From assembly GCA_030248065.1 (NCBI GenBank), contig JASAMV010006770.1, positions 62,001-126,000 on the forward strand: a DNA stretch of 64,000 bases. Reading direction: 5' to 3'. Source of the DNA: Rhynchonema sp. JSB1_4 (Eukaryota; Nematoda; Chromadorea; Monhysterida; Xyalidae). Every line of letters starts with the position of its first letter. Position 1 is the first letter of the stretch. A model generated the notes under the pieces. The model was not told the origin of the DNA. It saw only the letters and a list, made by a program, of their open reading frames with translations, and made no database searches. Of the stretch, positions 1 through 12,188 are shown piece after piece. Made by a program: the position numbers and the translations under genes.

Positions 1-66
1 CCGAGGGAGGGGGCCACAAACACACATACACACATACGTCTTCCTGTTTTAGTAGTATAGATTTTA
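1..66 (-). mobile_element. Helitron-like 5' end, copy 1
   Basis: Read on the minus strand, this begins TCTATACTACTAAAACAGG and continues into a GT-rich stretch and a CCCCCTCCCTCGG block. The same start, GT-rich stretch and block recur on the plus strand at about 52,254-52,317. In both copies the base before TC is A, which fits the A/T target and 5'-TC end of Helitrons. No 3' CTRR hairpin end was identified, so the class is a suggestion; the repeat itself is clear. Confidence 0.4.
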
Positions 67-335
67 TGAGGGGCACAAAAAATTGTGATCAGGTCAAAAA
101 CTCGTGATTGGTACACTCATAAAACCATTTCGCCATCGTTTGTAGAGTCTCGGCCGCTCCCTATCACAAGCTTAGTTTCATTCCACCCTCAGGTCGGTTA
201 TATCCGTAACCCACTGGTGTTCGTTTGTGACCCACTGATAACGACCGTGGAGTTCAAATTGGATTGTAGTTGATGCATATGCACGCAGTTAACAGACTGA
301 TGCCTCATGAAAGTGCAAACATGCCTCAAACGGAT

Positions 336-375
336 ATTGGTCGCACAATGACCATATAAGAATTCATCAAATATC
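336..375 (+). repeat. Solo terminal repeat of the ATTGGTCGCACAATGA family
   Basis: This matches one end of the inverted-repeat element that is complete at 30,173-30,577 and 56,198-56,467. No matching right end was found nearby, so it is a broken copy. It runs into a C-rich low-complexity tract. Confidence 0.6.
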
Positions 376-505
376 CTTTTTCCCCTTTCTCCCCCTTACC
401 CCTTCTTTTTTCTCCAAACTTTTCCCCAAAAAACCCACACCCCCCCTCCGGCAATTTTCCCTTTTTTTGTGCTCCCGCCCCACCCCCCCCCCCCCTCCCT
501 TTCCC
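373..505. repeat. C-rich low-complexity tract
   Basis: Long runs of C and T, including more than ten consecutive C near 485-498. Open frames here on either strand are compositional artefacts. Confidence 0.8.
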
Positions 506-3500
506 TCTTTGCGATTCAGGAAAAAATACCTCATAAAATTTCGCGATACACGATGAAATAATGCACGTGCATCTGCATCAACGATACGTGCATCAACTTC
601 ATGCGTCAACTGGAGGCTAGCACGTGAGAACACCAATTTTGGAAATCATTTTATTCCCGAACAGAGCCCCATGATGCTCAATTCGAACCATCTTCCGCGA
701 ATTGAGCCTTGAGCCCGTATAAAATTTTTTAACTTCGTGAAATCATATAGATAGAAAGATCATAAAGATAGCATATATCAGTTTTATGTGCAATTTTGAC
801 AAGAAATATGACCAAAAGTTTTCAAGTACATTACCTGTTTATTCCATTTTTCAACGGTAATTTTTCTACATCAACTTCGTGCCCGGACGAAAAAATCCCG
901 AACAGGGCTCTACCGGGGCTCTATTCGGGAAGGGAGTTGTGATCCGAAACTCCGGTACCTTTATTTAACACATGCAACCACTACAGTGTGTCAACTGCAT
1001 GCGTCAACTACGTGCGTCAACTTTCTTGCAATAAGTCCAACCGTACAGATTTCATGATGGAACACAGTTTTGGGACGAGGAAGCCAAAGCAGCTCGTTCG
1101 TCAAACTCGCCTCACAGCACCAAAATGTCGTTTTTCATTGCACTGGACGGCACACTGCACTGCAAAAAGAAGAGAAAAAGAGGCATAAACTCAAGTGGAC
1201 TCTATGAGAGACAGGGAGATAAGCCCAACAGCAGCGAGTTTATTGTTCGAGCCGTTTTGGGTCTCGGGTGGTCCACCTTGTGTTTCAGAACACAGATGAC
1301 ATAAAGATGTAGCACGAACTGTGATATGTATAGCTTAAAGCAACTGCACGCGCCCTCATGTTCTGTGTACCCAAGAACGTGAAGAACCATCCATATTCGG
1401 ACCCAAAACGACAGAAGCCGAAAGTTTTACCCCTCAGAAGCGCGTGTCATATGTCAGTGTGTCTGTTTGGTCCAACTAAATCCCCTATCTCGCAATACCA
1501 GCCACTCCTCCACTCTGGTCTGACCCTTGACTGCACCCAAACTTCAGAGTCACGTTGTTTGGGTATGGGACAGACAGTTTTTGGGTCGTAAAGTTTGTCA
1601 AATGGCCTTCGGCTGCTCTGGCTCGCTCGCCATGCCGAACTGCTCTCCGCGGTTCCTCTACGGTGCATTTTTTGGAACGTTTCCCAATCCCGGCCCTACT
1701 GTATTGTTGTGCAGACTGTCTAACAACCTCATGCCCAACTTTTGATTAGTTTTCCCAGCCAGCGTTATGTGCTTCAGGTGTTGAATCAAAGCTTGTTGCC
1801 ATTTTGACCACGCGTCACCGGCAAACAATTTGAAAAACAAAAGCAGCTGATATTACACAATGATGTGACTAGTTTTCCAAACTCCGGCTTTGGTGAGAGT
1901 GACAGAAAGCGAAACGCATAAAGTACATTCTTTTTTGCCTGCATGTTGTCACGGTCGTTTAACTTTTGTTCAATTGCAAAAAGCGTGCAGCGGGACAGAG
2001 AGAGCCACTGAGCACAGCTACCTATAAAGCACCTACAGCAGCTGGCTGCTTTGAAGTTGTTGAGTACAGTGTGACCCAAAAATTATAGCTCACACACTCA
2101 GCACTCAACAGCGTGCACTGGTTTGCCGCCCGGTGTGCACTGGTGTGTGTCTTCAAACAGTGTTTGTTGTGTGGGAGCTAGCTGCTTATCCTCTGTGAAG
2201 AGGCCCTATTGCTCTCTTTTAGCACTGTGCGCTCACTCAGAACATGAGACAAAAACCTACGCTGGACCACATTAGTGGATTGATGTACAAAATTGTCTCA
2301 CCCAAAAACTGAAAAGATCAAACGTTCATTCCTCAGGCTATTTGGTGAAACTCACACTAGCCACATATCGGTGATAACAAGCATTTTAGCACCGCATATC
2401 TGAAAAACCGCCATACTTTTTGGTGTATGCGCGCACCACATAAGCGTGTTGGCGCGCGCAGTGCCGCAGACAAAGCAAGTCAAAGCCAAAAAGTATTCCC
2501 CGACTACAGCGCATAAACAGCCATACCCGAACCTCGGTCGGCTATCGGTAAATCGTGCAAGACTATGGTGTTTAGCTCGATGTTATGTGTTGTTCGCTTT
2601 ATTTCTCTGCGTTTTTTTCCTGCGAGCGCTTGTTGGCAAAACAGCTACATATATACGAACAGCCATACTTCCTGGTTTTATCTTTGAGCTCTCTGGTAGT
2701 ATTATAAAATTGCCTTGTTCAATTTTTTGCGAGCATTTATGCACGCAAGGTATTCACATAAAGATATGACTACCAGTGGACTTGTCGTTGCAATTTGTTC
2801 GTCAGCTGCGTGTGTGTCTCTCTCAAGTCTCTGGGTACGTATTATCTAATCTTCCGATTTCTTATGTTTGCAATTAGAGATACCACCAACTATACCTACT
2901 GTATATTCATGGAATAATCCACCGCGCAACATTCGTATATACTAGTTTCTATGCAGTCTATTTTTCCTGCCGGATGCAGCGACTTTTGCCATTTTCTACA
3001 TCATAAAGCCCGAAGCAAGACGCATGCTTTCACACACTGTTTCACAAGCGCGACGTTTATGCTGCGTGTGTACCATCATGCGCATAGTGTGGGTTGGTGG
3101 TTGAGCAAACATTCAAGGAAAACCCTGTCTCCAGCTGCTGTTTGGCAGATCGCCTTTCCAACGCAGCGAAAAAAAATGCCGCGCGGATTAGTTTTCAGTC
3201 AGCGTTTTCAAAAAAATGTACGTATTGTATATCGCCAGTTTGGATTGTCACTTTTAGCTGCACTTTAACGGTTTTTTCTGAAAGCTGGAATTAAGCCCAA
3301 ACCACGTGCTCTGTTTTGTAACCTCAGAAATCCATTTTCATAAATCGGATAATCTCAGACACACCGTGTCCGCTTTCTGGCTTTTTGGCAAAGTAAACAT
3401 TCCGCTGTCGCCGTTTGTGAGCTTCTTGTATTACTTGCGCATACAGTGTGCTTCGTGCATTTTGGTTTGGAATAAATTTTTGGGAGACACTGTACCCTTT

Positions 3501-3619
3501 AGCTCTGCTTCACCAATGTACCTCGTGACTCTTTGCACTTCTGTATGTAACTGGTGACTCGCTTGACAGTTAGGTATGCAACAACATGTTGATCAGAGCT
3601 GGGGTTTGGGTTGATACTA
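506..3619. other. No gene recognised
   Basis: Only short open frames occur, without recognisable domains or convincing exon boundaries. The stretch holds scattered CA/TG-rich and AT-rich sequence and no RNA gene that I can see. Confidence 0.5.
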
Positions 3620-3759
3620 CAGTGGTCATCAACTCAAGTAGCCAAATCACTTCGTCAACTCACAGCAGTCCGGAGTGAGCGCCAGAAATAATATGTACAT
3701 GGCGTTCGTGGTGAATTGACGATTCTACAAAGTCTGTTGAGGAAGTGATTTGACCACTG
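3620..3759. mobile_element. MITE with CAGTGGTCA ends, copy A
   Basis: It begins CAGTGGTCA and ends TTGACCACTG. The inner repeat AAATCACTTCGTCAACTC near the left end is mirrored by GAAGTGATTTGACC at the right. TA lies on both sides (3,618-3,619 and 3,760-3,761), as expected for a Tc1/mariner-type target. At 140 bp it has no coding capacity. Related copies lie at 26,673-26,820 and 40,486-40,621. Confidence 0.75.
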
Positions 3760-6700
3760 TAATGCAAGCCGGCATTATACATTGGTCCTCCAGTTCAATC
3801 GAGTAATGTGAAACATTAACACACATTATAGTCGCTTGATGGCATTAAACCATCGCTGTCAGCTCCTCTCTACCGTTTGGAGCCCAAAAGCAATGTTCGG
3901 CCCTGAAATCATCTCCCCGTGCTTCTATACGACATGTGCGCTCGGGGACATCTCGTTTTCCTGTGGATTTCAGCTGCTTTTTTATTGACACAAAAACGGC
4001 ACACGCAGCAATCTAGAGTTACACATCGCATCGACCGCTTATGCACTGCGCGCGCGGAAAATTATCATAATTCGCTGTTGAGGCATGTCATGCACCATCA
4101 GGTTGAAAACATGCATTTGCGCTTGTTTTTCATTTTTTGTTTCGATTAGCGAACCAAATTCTAAATGCGTGAAATTGCAGTGTCGTTCAGGAAGCTTTAT
4201 TGCGGAATGAACAAAAGTGCGCACCCTCCCACGCCGGGCTGGATACGGGAGTCAGCAGTTTAGCATGCAGCAGGTCATTCTTCAGCTTTCGTAATGTTTC
4301 GAATAAAAGTCAGCAACGATGACTTGTCATCGGGCAGATTACATATAGTATATACAGTACCAGGAACTGCTCTTTTACCATCTATAGTTTACGCCGCTCA
4401 AACTCTGGGCAATTCTCAATGCAAAACATATCACTTCCGTAGACCAAGCCCTCCCTCCGGGCGGGCGAACATACTAATTTTGGTATACATGTGCCTCGCA
4501 CTGCTTTACTGCACACAAGCTACTATTTTTGGAACAAGCAACTATTTTTGGAATTGCGGTCTACAACTTGTGCGTGGTTGCTCAAGTGTACGTAGTATGA
4601 GGTCCCTCTCAGTGAGGCAGTCCTGGATTCAAGTACAGTAACCGTTGTTTCCTTCGACAATTTGGCTCGTGGTCTCTACCTGCCTACACCGTGTGTGCAC
4701 AGTGTAGGCTTTTGTTAGGCCTACGCAGAAAATAGCCTTATGTGTGCATACCGTGTGCCTGAGCGTCATGCACAGGTCGAGGTGGGGCTGGCCAAAATTT
4801 TTTTAAGGTTTTTGAAAAAATTTGCGAGTTGAAAATTTTGCATATTCAGCAAATAACAGACGGGAAAGTCTTCACTTCACTTCACAAGCTTGAAATGGAC
4901 CATTTTGAGCAAAGCACGCAATATCGTTAAGCTACAGTACCAACGGCACATGTACTTTGATGGTGCATCACCTGTGTGGGTGTATTGAACACAGGACAAT
5001 ACTCGCGAGAGTCCATTGTAGACAGAGAAAAGTGCTTTTAGCGCGGCCACTGACCAAAAATGACGCTCGTACTCACGCTTTGTTCGACATGCAAACTTCA
5101 AAAGGACATCAAATATCAAAATTTATGTCTTCGTTGTTTCAATGCAGGCACTTTGCGCTGTCGTTAGAGTGTGCGTTGCAGTTGCACACAATTTGTTCCT
5201 GCAAATGGACCAAGTGACATGATTAGAATGCTGTCTGGTGGAAATTGTATGCTGGACGCCCAAGAATTCCGGACGTAATGGCGATGAAAAAAAACATTAC
5301 AGACAAAAACATATACTAGCCTTGGGGAAGAAGGCATTGAAAACAACGCGGTGGGCGACTGGCTGGGGTCTATGCCAGAACTCGGACCCCTCAGGGTAAC
5401 GTGGGCCCGGCACCCTCACGGGAAGGGTGCGTGTCCCCTATGTTTGATAAACCATGCACCCTTGGAAAGGAAAGCAAGCATGAAATTTAGAAACAAACTG
5501 TTCCACACGGGTTTTCAAGCGTGGTTTGTTACTCGTGGTAGCTTGGCAATGGATGAGCGCTTGAGCTCCTGGGGCAGCCAAAAAGTGGATATCTCTGGGT
5601 GAACATCGGTTTGGTCATTGTGACATGCATGTGTGTTTTCTTTCTGCCGCCATCATAATATGGTATACGCTCTGTGCTTCAAATATAGCGCATGTTTGCT
5701 CATCATGCGCGAGGCTTCCCAACACTCCAACATGCTGTATAGCACCAATAATTTACCCGCCCACGCAGTGGCTGGCGCATTGCGTACTGGATTCTGTGAG
5801 CCTTTTGTATTCAGCTGAAGGGCAAGCTATAGCCCATTGTGTGACGCTGCTTTTTTGCGCTTTTAGTAAAAAAAACCGCGCACCTATTTTTATTGTGCGG
5901 GGACGGTTTGGCTGTCGAGTGAGGTTCGTATGACTATAACAGTTCAATTATTGTGTTTTTTATTTATTGAGTGCGAAAAATCTGCCGCGCCAGGCTTCTT
6001 GACTTATAGCACTTCGCCTTTATGCTTATGAAAACTGGTCGGAGTTCTCAAAAGGAAAATAAGTCACCCTAAAACGAAGCCAACGTTTAAAAAGTCACTA
6101 TCACTGTGACCATAAAACGTCCATACCCATGGACTACGGTTTTCTCTTGACTAAATTTCAATTAAAAAATTTACTTGTCATATTCCACTTCTTTTCTTTC
6201 GAGAACATAAATTTTCATTGTCTACAGTAGTAACCCTCTGCTTGTAATATTGCTTTTGCACACATTCTTGCTTGGCTTGGCTTGTATTTTTACTCTTGCT
6301 GGCTTATTATTTTCCCCGTTATGCACTAAAGCCCATTTTCATTTTAAATTTTGACTTCCAGAGATCGCGTATTTTGATGGTTTGCCCAACCATCTACATA
6401 CAATGGTATACCTTCCGATGGTGCTCGGTATATTGTGACCCCACTGACTCTTGGTAATTTTTGCTTTCACGAAGTGGCACATTACATGCCGTATAATGTG
6501 GTTGTTGTGCCCCGGGTTTATTCATTATCATGCCCGTTCATTCATACAAACTCATCGGGATACAATGTGGGTTTCATACAGGCACGTGATCATATTGACT
6601 TTAAAAAATTTGCTGGGTCCCCTGACTCCGTTGGTAAAATCGACTGACACCTGTACCAAGAAATTATTGCTTTTGTTTCCAATTCCTGCCGTGTATATCT

Positions 6701-9700
6701 ATGGGATGACTAAGTTCCATGCGATACCGACTAGTCATATCGTTAGTTACCATGGGAGTAGGGATGCGCCACACACCGCAATGCGCTAACGTGACTTTGG
6801 TACAGTCTTGTCAAACAAAGCTTGCTAAAATTGACCTGCACAAACTTGAGGATCAAGCAGGTTCAAATATGGTGAGAAGAATGCGCTTTGATCTTGAAAA
6901 TTTTCGCGAGTTCTTGATTGCGATGCGATTGGGCTTCCAAGAACAAACAGCCTATCAAGATGGTTATGTATCTCGAATCCCTGGTCCGAAAGGTTTTAGT
7001 GCCCCGAAAGTCGCACTCATTTTCAGGCACGCAGGTACAAGTGTATTCATGTGCCTTCCTGCTCGGTGTATCAATTCGCCAGGTGTACAAGTCAAATTTT
7101 GACCCATCCAACCCTATATCTAGTTCATTGACTGATGCCACCAACCATCCCACTGCTGGTACGTAGGTATACCGGCCGGGTATGGCATTGTCTGTGAGGC
7201 TCATATGCGCATGTTTGCACTATGTCACACACAGCATTGAGTTATCAATGTGTGTGCGCGCATTGCGCGTTGCTCTGCGTTTCAACTGTATAGGTACCCT
7301 GAGCATGACACGCCCGCCCTTGCCTAAAAATGGGCAGGCCCAAACTAAGAACTTCATGTACCAACCATGTTTGTTGTGTGGTGCTACAGTATATAGTACA
7401 CCTACAATACTCCTCTCACGCTGTTTTGTGTGCTGGTGTTGATGTTTGTATTTTTGCTTCATGGTGCTTGCTAGCGGCTCGTGCTGGGCGCTTCAAAAAT
7501 TTGCAATGTACCGCCACACTGCTACTATGTACTCAAATGTATACACCATACCACCCAGGGTTTTCTGCTGAGGTTGAACTTCGGTATCATCGGTACTGTT
7601 CAGAACATACAATTTATGTATTTTTGTTGGCATGTGCTCCTATACCATACCCATTTAGTACAATGTGGGCTATTTGGAAGCACCACCCCATTGCAACTCT
7701 GGTTCCCCAAACTCACTGTGTCCACCACGAAACACCATCAGTTGGTGGTTGGTCAAGGCCGGGTGTCTGGCTGAATCTTCTCAGTCTGTCAGGCAACCGC
7801 CCGTTACCCTTTGTTTTGCAGTCTTGTGTTTTTGTGGAATGCAAATATCCTGGGCGCACTCAGTTCAGTGTGACACTCGTCACAGGGTGACCCAATAGTT
7901 GCATGACTTAATAGGATACACAGCTCAACGTCAAAAACTAATTTCTGAACCCATTGGTACGACGGTTGGAAATCGGGCTAAAATTGGTGTGTCTATGCTG
8001 CGCTCGCAAGTCCGCAATGAGCTGGTACTTCCGCATTGCTTTTTCCAGCACGGCGTTTCGGTGCAGCGCCGTGATCTTTGAAACATCAGCTAAGCGGGTG
8101 AAAATACCTACGCTCGTTTAGTACATGTTTTTTTTAGCAATTTTGGGACACCTGGCAACTTTTTTGTCTTCCAGCTGTTTAACAGGGCAACAATTGGAAA
8201 GGTTGAGCAAGGCGTACAGGAAAGAGTGTATGATTACTGAAAGCCCCAAGCTGAGCTCGCATGCCTGAGATGGTTGTCAGTTTCAAAATTTTAATTTTTA
8301 AGCACTCGCCCGTCGCTTACTTTTTCAACAGCATGTCAGTTCCATCGCGCTAAGACGCCCTCGAAATAAAGACGCGTCGATTCAAAATTATATACGCCGT
8401 TCATTTGAATGTACTGACCAGCTGCTTACTGAAACAAGTGCTTGATGCGCTCGTTTGACATTTTTGTCATGCAAATTATACTTTTGAGTCGGCTCATTCC
8501 CGTTTCTAGACACTTCAATTTGTGAGGGTGGGCATACGCACTCAAGTGAAATTGGGTTGAAAGCGCATACTGTGTGTTGTTTTAGTTGAAGCTCGATTGT
8601 TATTGGTATACTTTACCCGTTTCAGCTCCCGATCTCGACCAAAACTACCCCAATGCACTGCTCCAGTTTGATGAGTTGTTTTTCTGTCGAAACACTAATA
8701 AACTCCAGGGAACTGTTTTTCTGGGGCTTTGGCTGAAAGCGTGTAGCAGCATACGCTCTTTGTTTAAGCGGAACGGCATGTCTGTACAACGAACTTGAAA
8801 CACACATTATGTACCTACACCATTTTTTGCGCTTGTTCTGGAACTTTGGTCTGGCAGTTGCTTATCGTAAATGACCAAAACGGCCTCATGCGTCCCCAAG
8901 AATTTCGAAAGAAAGGGGTTGGTATCAAACTTTATGATCGGGGTCGGCCTCTTGCTCACGTGTCCTATTGTTTTAGCATGTTTTGATATTTGTTGGTGAT
9001 CCCGCCACATATTCGACCAGAATAAGTCGCTACGGTAGTATAATGCTTGATAAGTCGCTTCTATACGTCAGTCGAAATTGGAGTCACCAGTAAATCTCGA
9101 ATTATCCTACATACAGTGTACCGATTCCCAGAGGTCACCGTGTAATCAACACCGGACCGATCCTTTATCGGGCCAATCATCCGACTGTCGGCCCTTTTAA
9201 AATGTTCTGGAACCGCTGTTTTGACTTTCTAAAAGGCAAGTGTCGCCGTGTTTGGCGGCCTATGGTTTTTTGGTCCTTTGAGACCGCGAGCAGAACATGC
9301 ATCGGACTGCATGCAATGAGCTGATAGGCATGAATGCTTTGCAGTTTTTTTTGTTTTTTTCTGGTGCTCTTTTTAGGTCTTTGGCACATTATCCCATTAT
9401 TCAGTAGCTTTGTTCATTATCACAAGCTGCCGAGCGGGAGGATTTTTTTGGGTTCGTCGCTAAAGTTGTCGAAACGGCATCGAACTATTTTGTTGTTTTT
9501 TGTTCGAACATTTTTTTATCATTCTAACCATTTCGTGGTTTCTCAGCGTTTTGGCGCTGGTTTGAACCACTGACTTAAATATTCCGCTCTCTTGAGTTGG
9601 CTGTTTTGATAATTATGCTAAAACCAAGTTGCACCGTCTGGACCGACAGATCAGTTCCCGTCGGTACATGTATGTACATGCTGTAGTTCTGTCTTAATGG

Positions 9701-12188
9701 GTTGTCTGTCACAGCAAAAATGCATGGTGTGATCTGAAAGTTCCTTTCATTATTCAATACAATATTCAATGCGATAATGAAAGAGGAAGCACTTTGGGCA
9801 GTGACCTAGATGGTCATCTAAACTTGTTCATAGCCCGCTTTTCACTCCACCATGCGAGCGGCTTCCCACAATGCACCGATTTGAAACATCGCTTGCCACG
9901 GTGTGTGGCGCTTATGTCAAAAAATATAAAAAACGACACTTTCGTAAAGTTGCGAATCGGAGTCCCAGTCTAAGAACGCAACCTTTACATATGCCGCCAT
10001 TTCATGCACTTCCTAAATTGCTGATAATTTTGTGCCGCCGCTGTCTTTATCGTTGATGGTGACTCATGCTAGTTATAGAGGTGTCTGCTTGCATAAATAT
10101 AATACCTTGGCTCCAAAATCAGACTATCATAGCCACAGACTTTGTTGCCCACTGACTGGATGGTCTAACTAGACAAACGACAATCTGGGTTAAGAACCTT
10201 TTTTTGTCTGAGGAAAGCTTCCAACCGCGCTATTGGGCTTGTTTCAAAAAAATGATATGTCAAATTCAGTTTTGTATGCGCCCACGGGAAGGATCCCGTT
10301 TCAAGCAAGGATATGCAATCCATGCGCTTTTCCAGTTCCTGCTTTTGCTGCCACACGCGCTTGGTGCTTTCATTCACAATTGACTTCTCTGGCTCCGAAA
10401 TTTTTTTACATTCTCGCGGGTACCACCAGTTCAATTCCATTATCGTCAAACATCAGCAGAGTCGGCCCCAATAACGAATGCAACAAGTGCGTGACGCAGC
10501 GCTTTGATGCACCATCCGCAAGCCAAAAGCGGTCTTGCTGCCGTGCGCGTAAAAATATTTCAATTCAAGCAGTGTGCGAGCTGCTGCGGCACCGTTAGGT
10601 ACCCAATATTTGGGGCCCGACGCTTTTTGGACGACCGTATAACGTTTAACGGGCCCCATTAATTTCGGCTGCCTTCTTTTTCATGATTCTGAGATCAAAA
10701 TGGGCCTTCTCTTGCTGCCCTGGTGCGGGGGCCATCGTGAAAAGCGGGCGCTGTGCTCTTTCGCTGCCGTTTTACTCCAAAGACAAGCCATTGCTGGCCA
10801 TGCGCGCCTGTTTGCGTGTTTCTTTTATTCTTGGCGAACCCAAAAACGCCTGAAACACGTGATAATGCCATGTTATTATGTCAACAATATTTCTGCACCG
10901 AGAACAAAGCTCATACCTTGTCAATGCTTCACCATAGGTAAGACGTCATAGTTATAAGTTCTGATGGTGGAATTCGACTTTTTAATCTAATTTTGATCAA
11001 AAAAATCTTACGTTTCGGCCATAATAATGGGGAACCCTGACTTGGGTGTGTGCGCGGGCTCGCGTGTGCAAAATTCAGCCGTGTGCGCCTAAAACTTTTG
11101 AAACAACTTTATAATCACTGTTGTCTATGTCGCGCATTATGAAATGCCCCTGTGTCGCGCTTGGTCCTGCATCCAGAACACACCCTTCCCATACGATTTG
11201 ATGGGTACCCCGTTGCGAGGGTGCGCACCTATATACTATTTCACAATTGTTGTCCCCAGCAACGTCATATCATTGTGACTGCCCTGTGGGCAACGGCAGA
11301 CAAATGTCATTATTTACAACCGATTTCTGAACCAAAATCTTGTGTTGCGCTGCAAAGTTCTAGCGAAAGTTCCATGAGTTCCGCCTATTGTCTGCGTGTG
11401 TGTGTGTTATGATTTGCTTTGTTGGGTGCAGCTTTACAGCTCATCGGTAGCTTATGATGGGTACCATAAAATAAGTGCTTGGATTTCACACGCCGATCAT
11501 TGCGAGTAGAACTTTGAAATTTCCGGCTTAGTCTCTCACGCGAGCCTCAAACTTGTGAAAAGTGCCAAAAACCACATTATTACACTGCAATATTCTCAGC
11601 GCGACAACAAGCAAACTACATAGTGCGTCTGCAAAAGTCGAAACCAGTTGTGTTTTTCAGGCGCGCACTCAGCCAAGGCAACCCATCACAAAAGTAGGCA
11701 ACCACGAGGTGTGCAAAAGCAGCTGGAAAAGTTTGTGCTGCACAATATTGTACTTCCATCCAACACAAGTCACTCTACACCTACAACAACGACTGACTCC
11801 CACTCCTGTGCTCGCAACGCCACCGAAAACTACATCATCGTGCAGCAGCAAGACTTTCATTCCTCTAACGTGCAAAGTACGCGAAAAACCGTCTGAAAAG
11901 CATCTTCGTGTTCGTGAATATTCCATATTCAACATACACACACGACTGATACGAAACAGCCGAGGCCCACACACACGAACATAAACACACAGGAAAAGCG
12001 GGTGTGCCTTCAATAATATTTATCTTCGATTGTTTCCCGCTAGACGTGTTAAATCGAAGCAGTTCCGCTACTTTTTCGACGACTATTGGCCTCATTCAAC
12101 GGTATATTGCCTTGGGCGAACAATACAAGTGCCAAAATTCCAAAGTTGACCCCGTCATTGACACGTATCCGTTAACGCGCCTCTCAAA
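3760..12188. other. Long stretch without a recognised gene
   Basis: The longest open frames are at 7,330-7,890 (186 codons), 6,719-7,102 and 11,562-11,984. None shows a domain, signal peptide or paralogue, and their composition looks non-coding. The last few hundred bases before 12,189 are probably the promoter and 5' UTR of the calmodulin-like gene. A GATGTTTCA motif lies at about 8,070 (minus). Confidence 0.5.

Noticed and set aside
6719..7102. 127-codon open frame
   Set aside because: No recognisable feature and an overlapping opposite-strand frame of similar length; coding status cannot be supported.
7330..7890. 186-codon open frame
   Set aside because: No domain, signal peptide or repeat of known type; overlapping frames of similar quality exist on both strands and the composition is not gene-like. 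It could still be a lineage-specific gene.
11562..11984. 140-codon frame before the calmodulin-like gene
   Set aside because: No features; it is more likely promoter or 5' UTR sequence.
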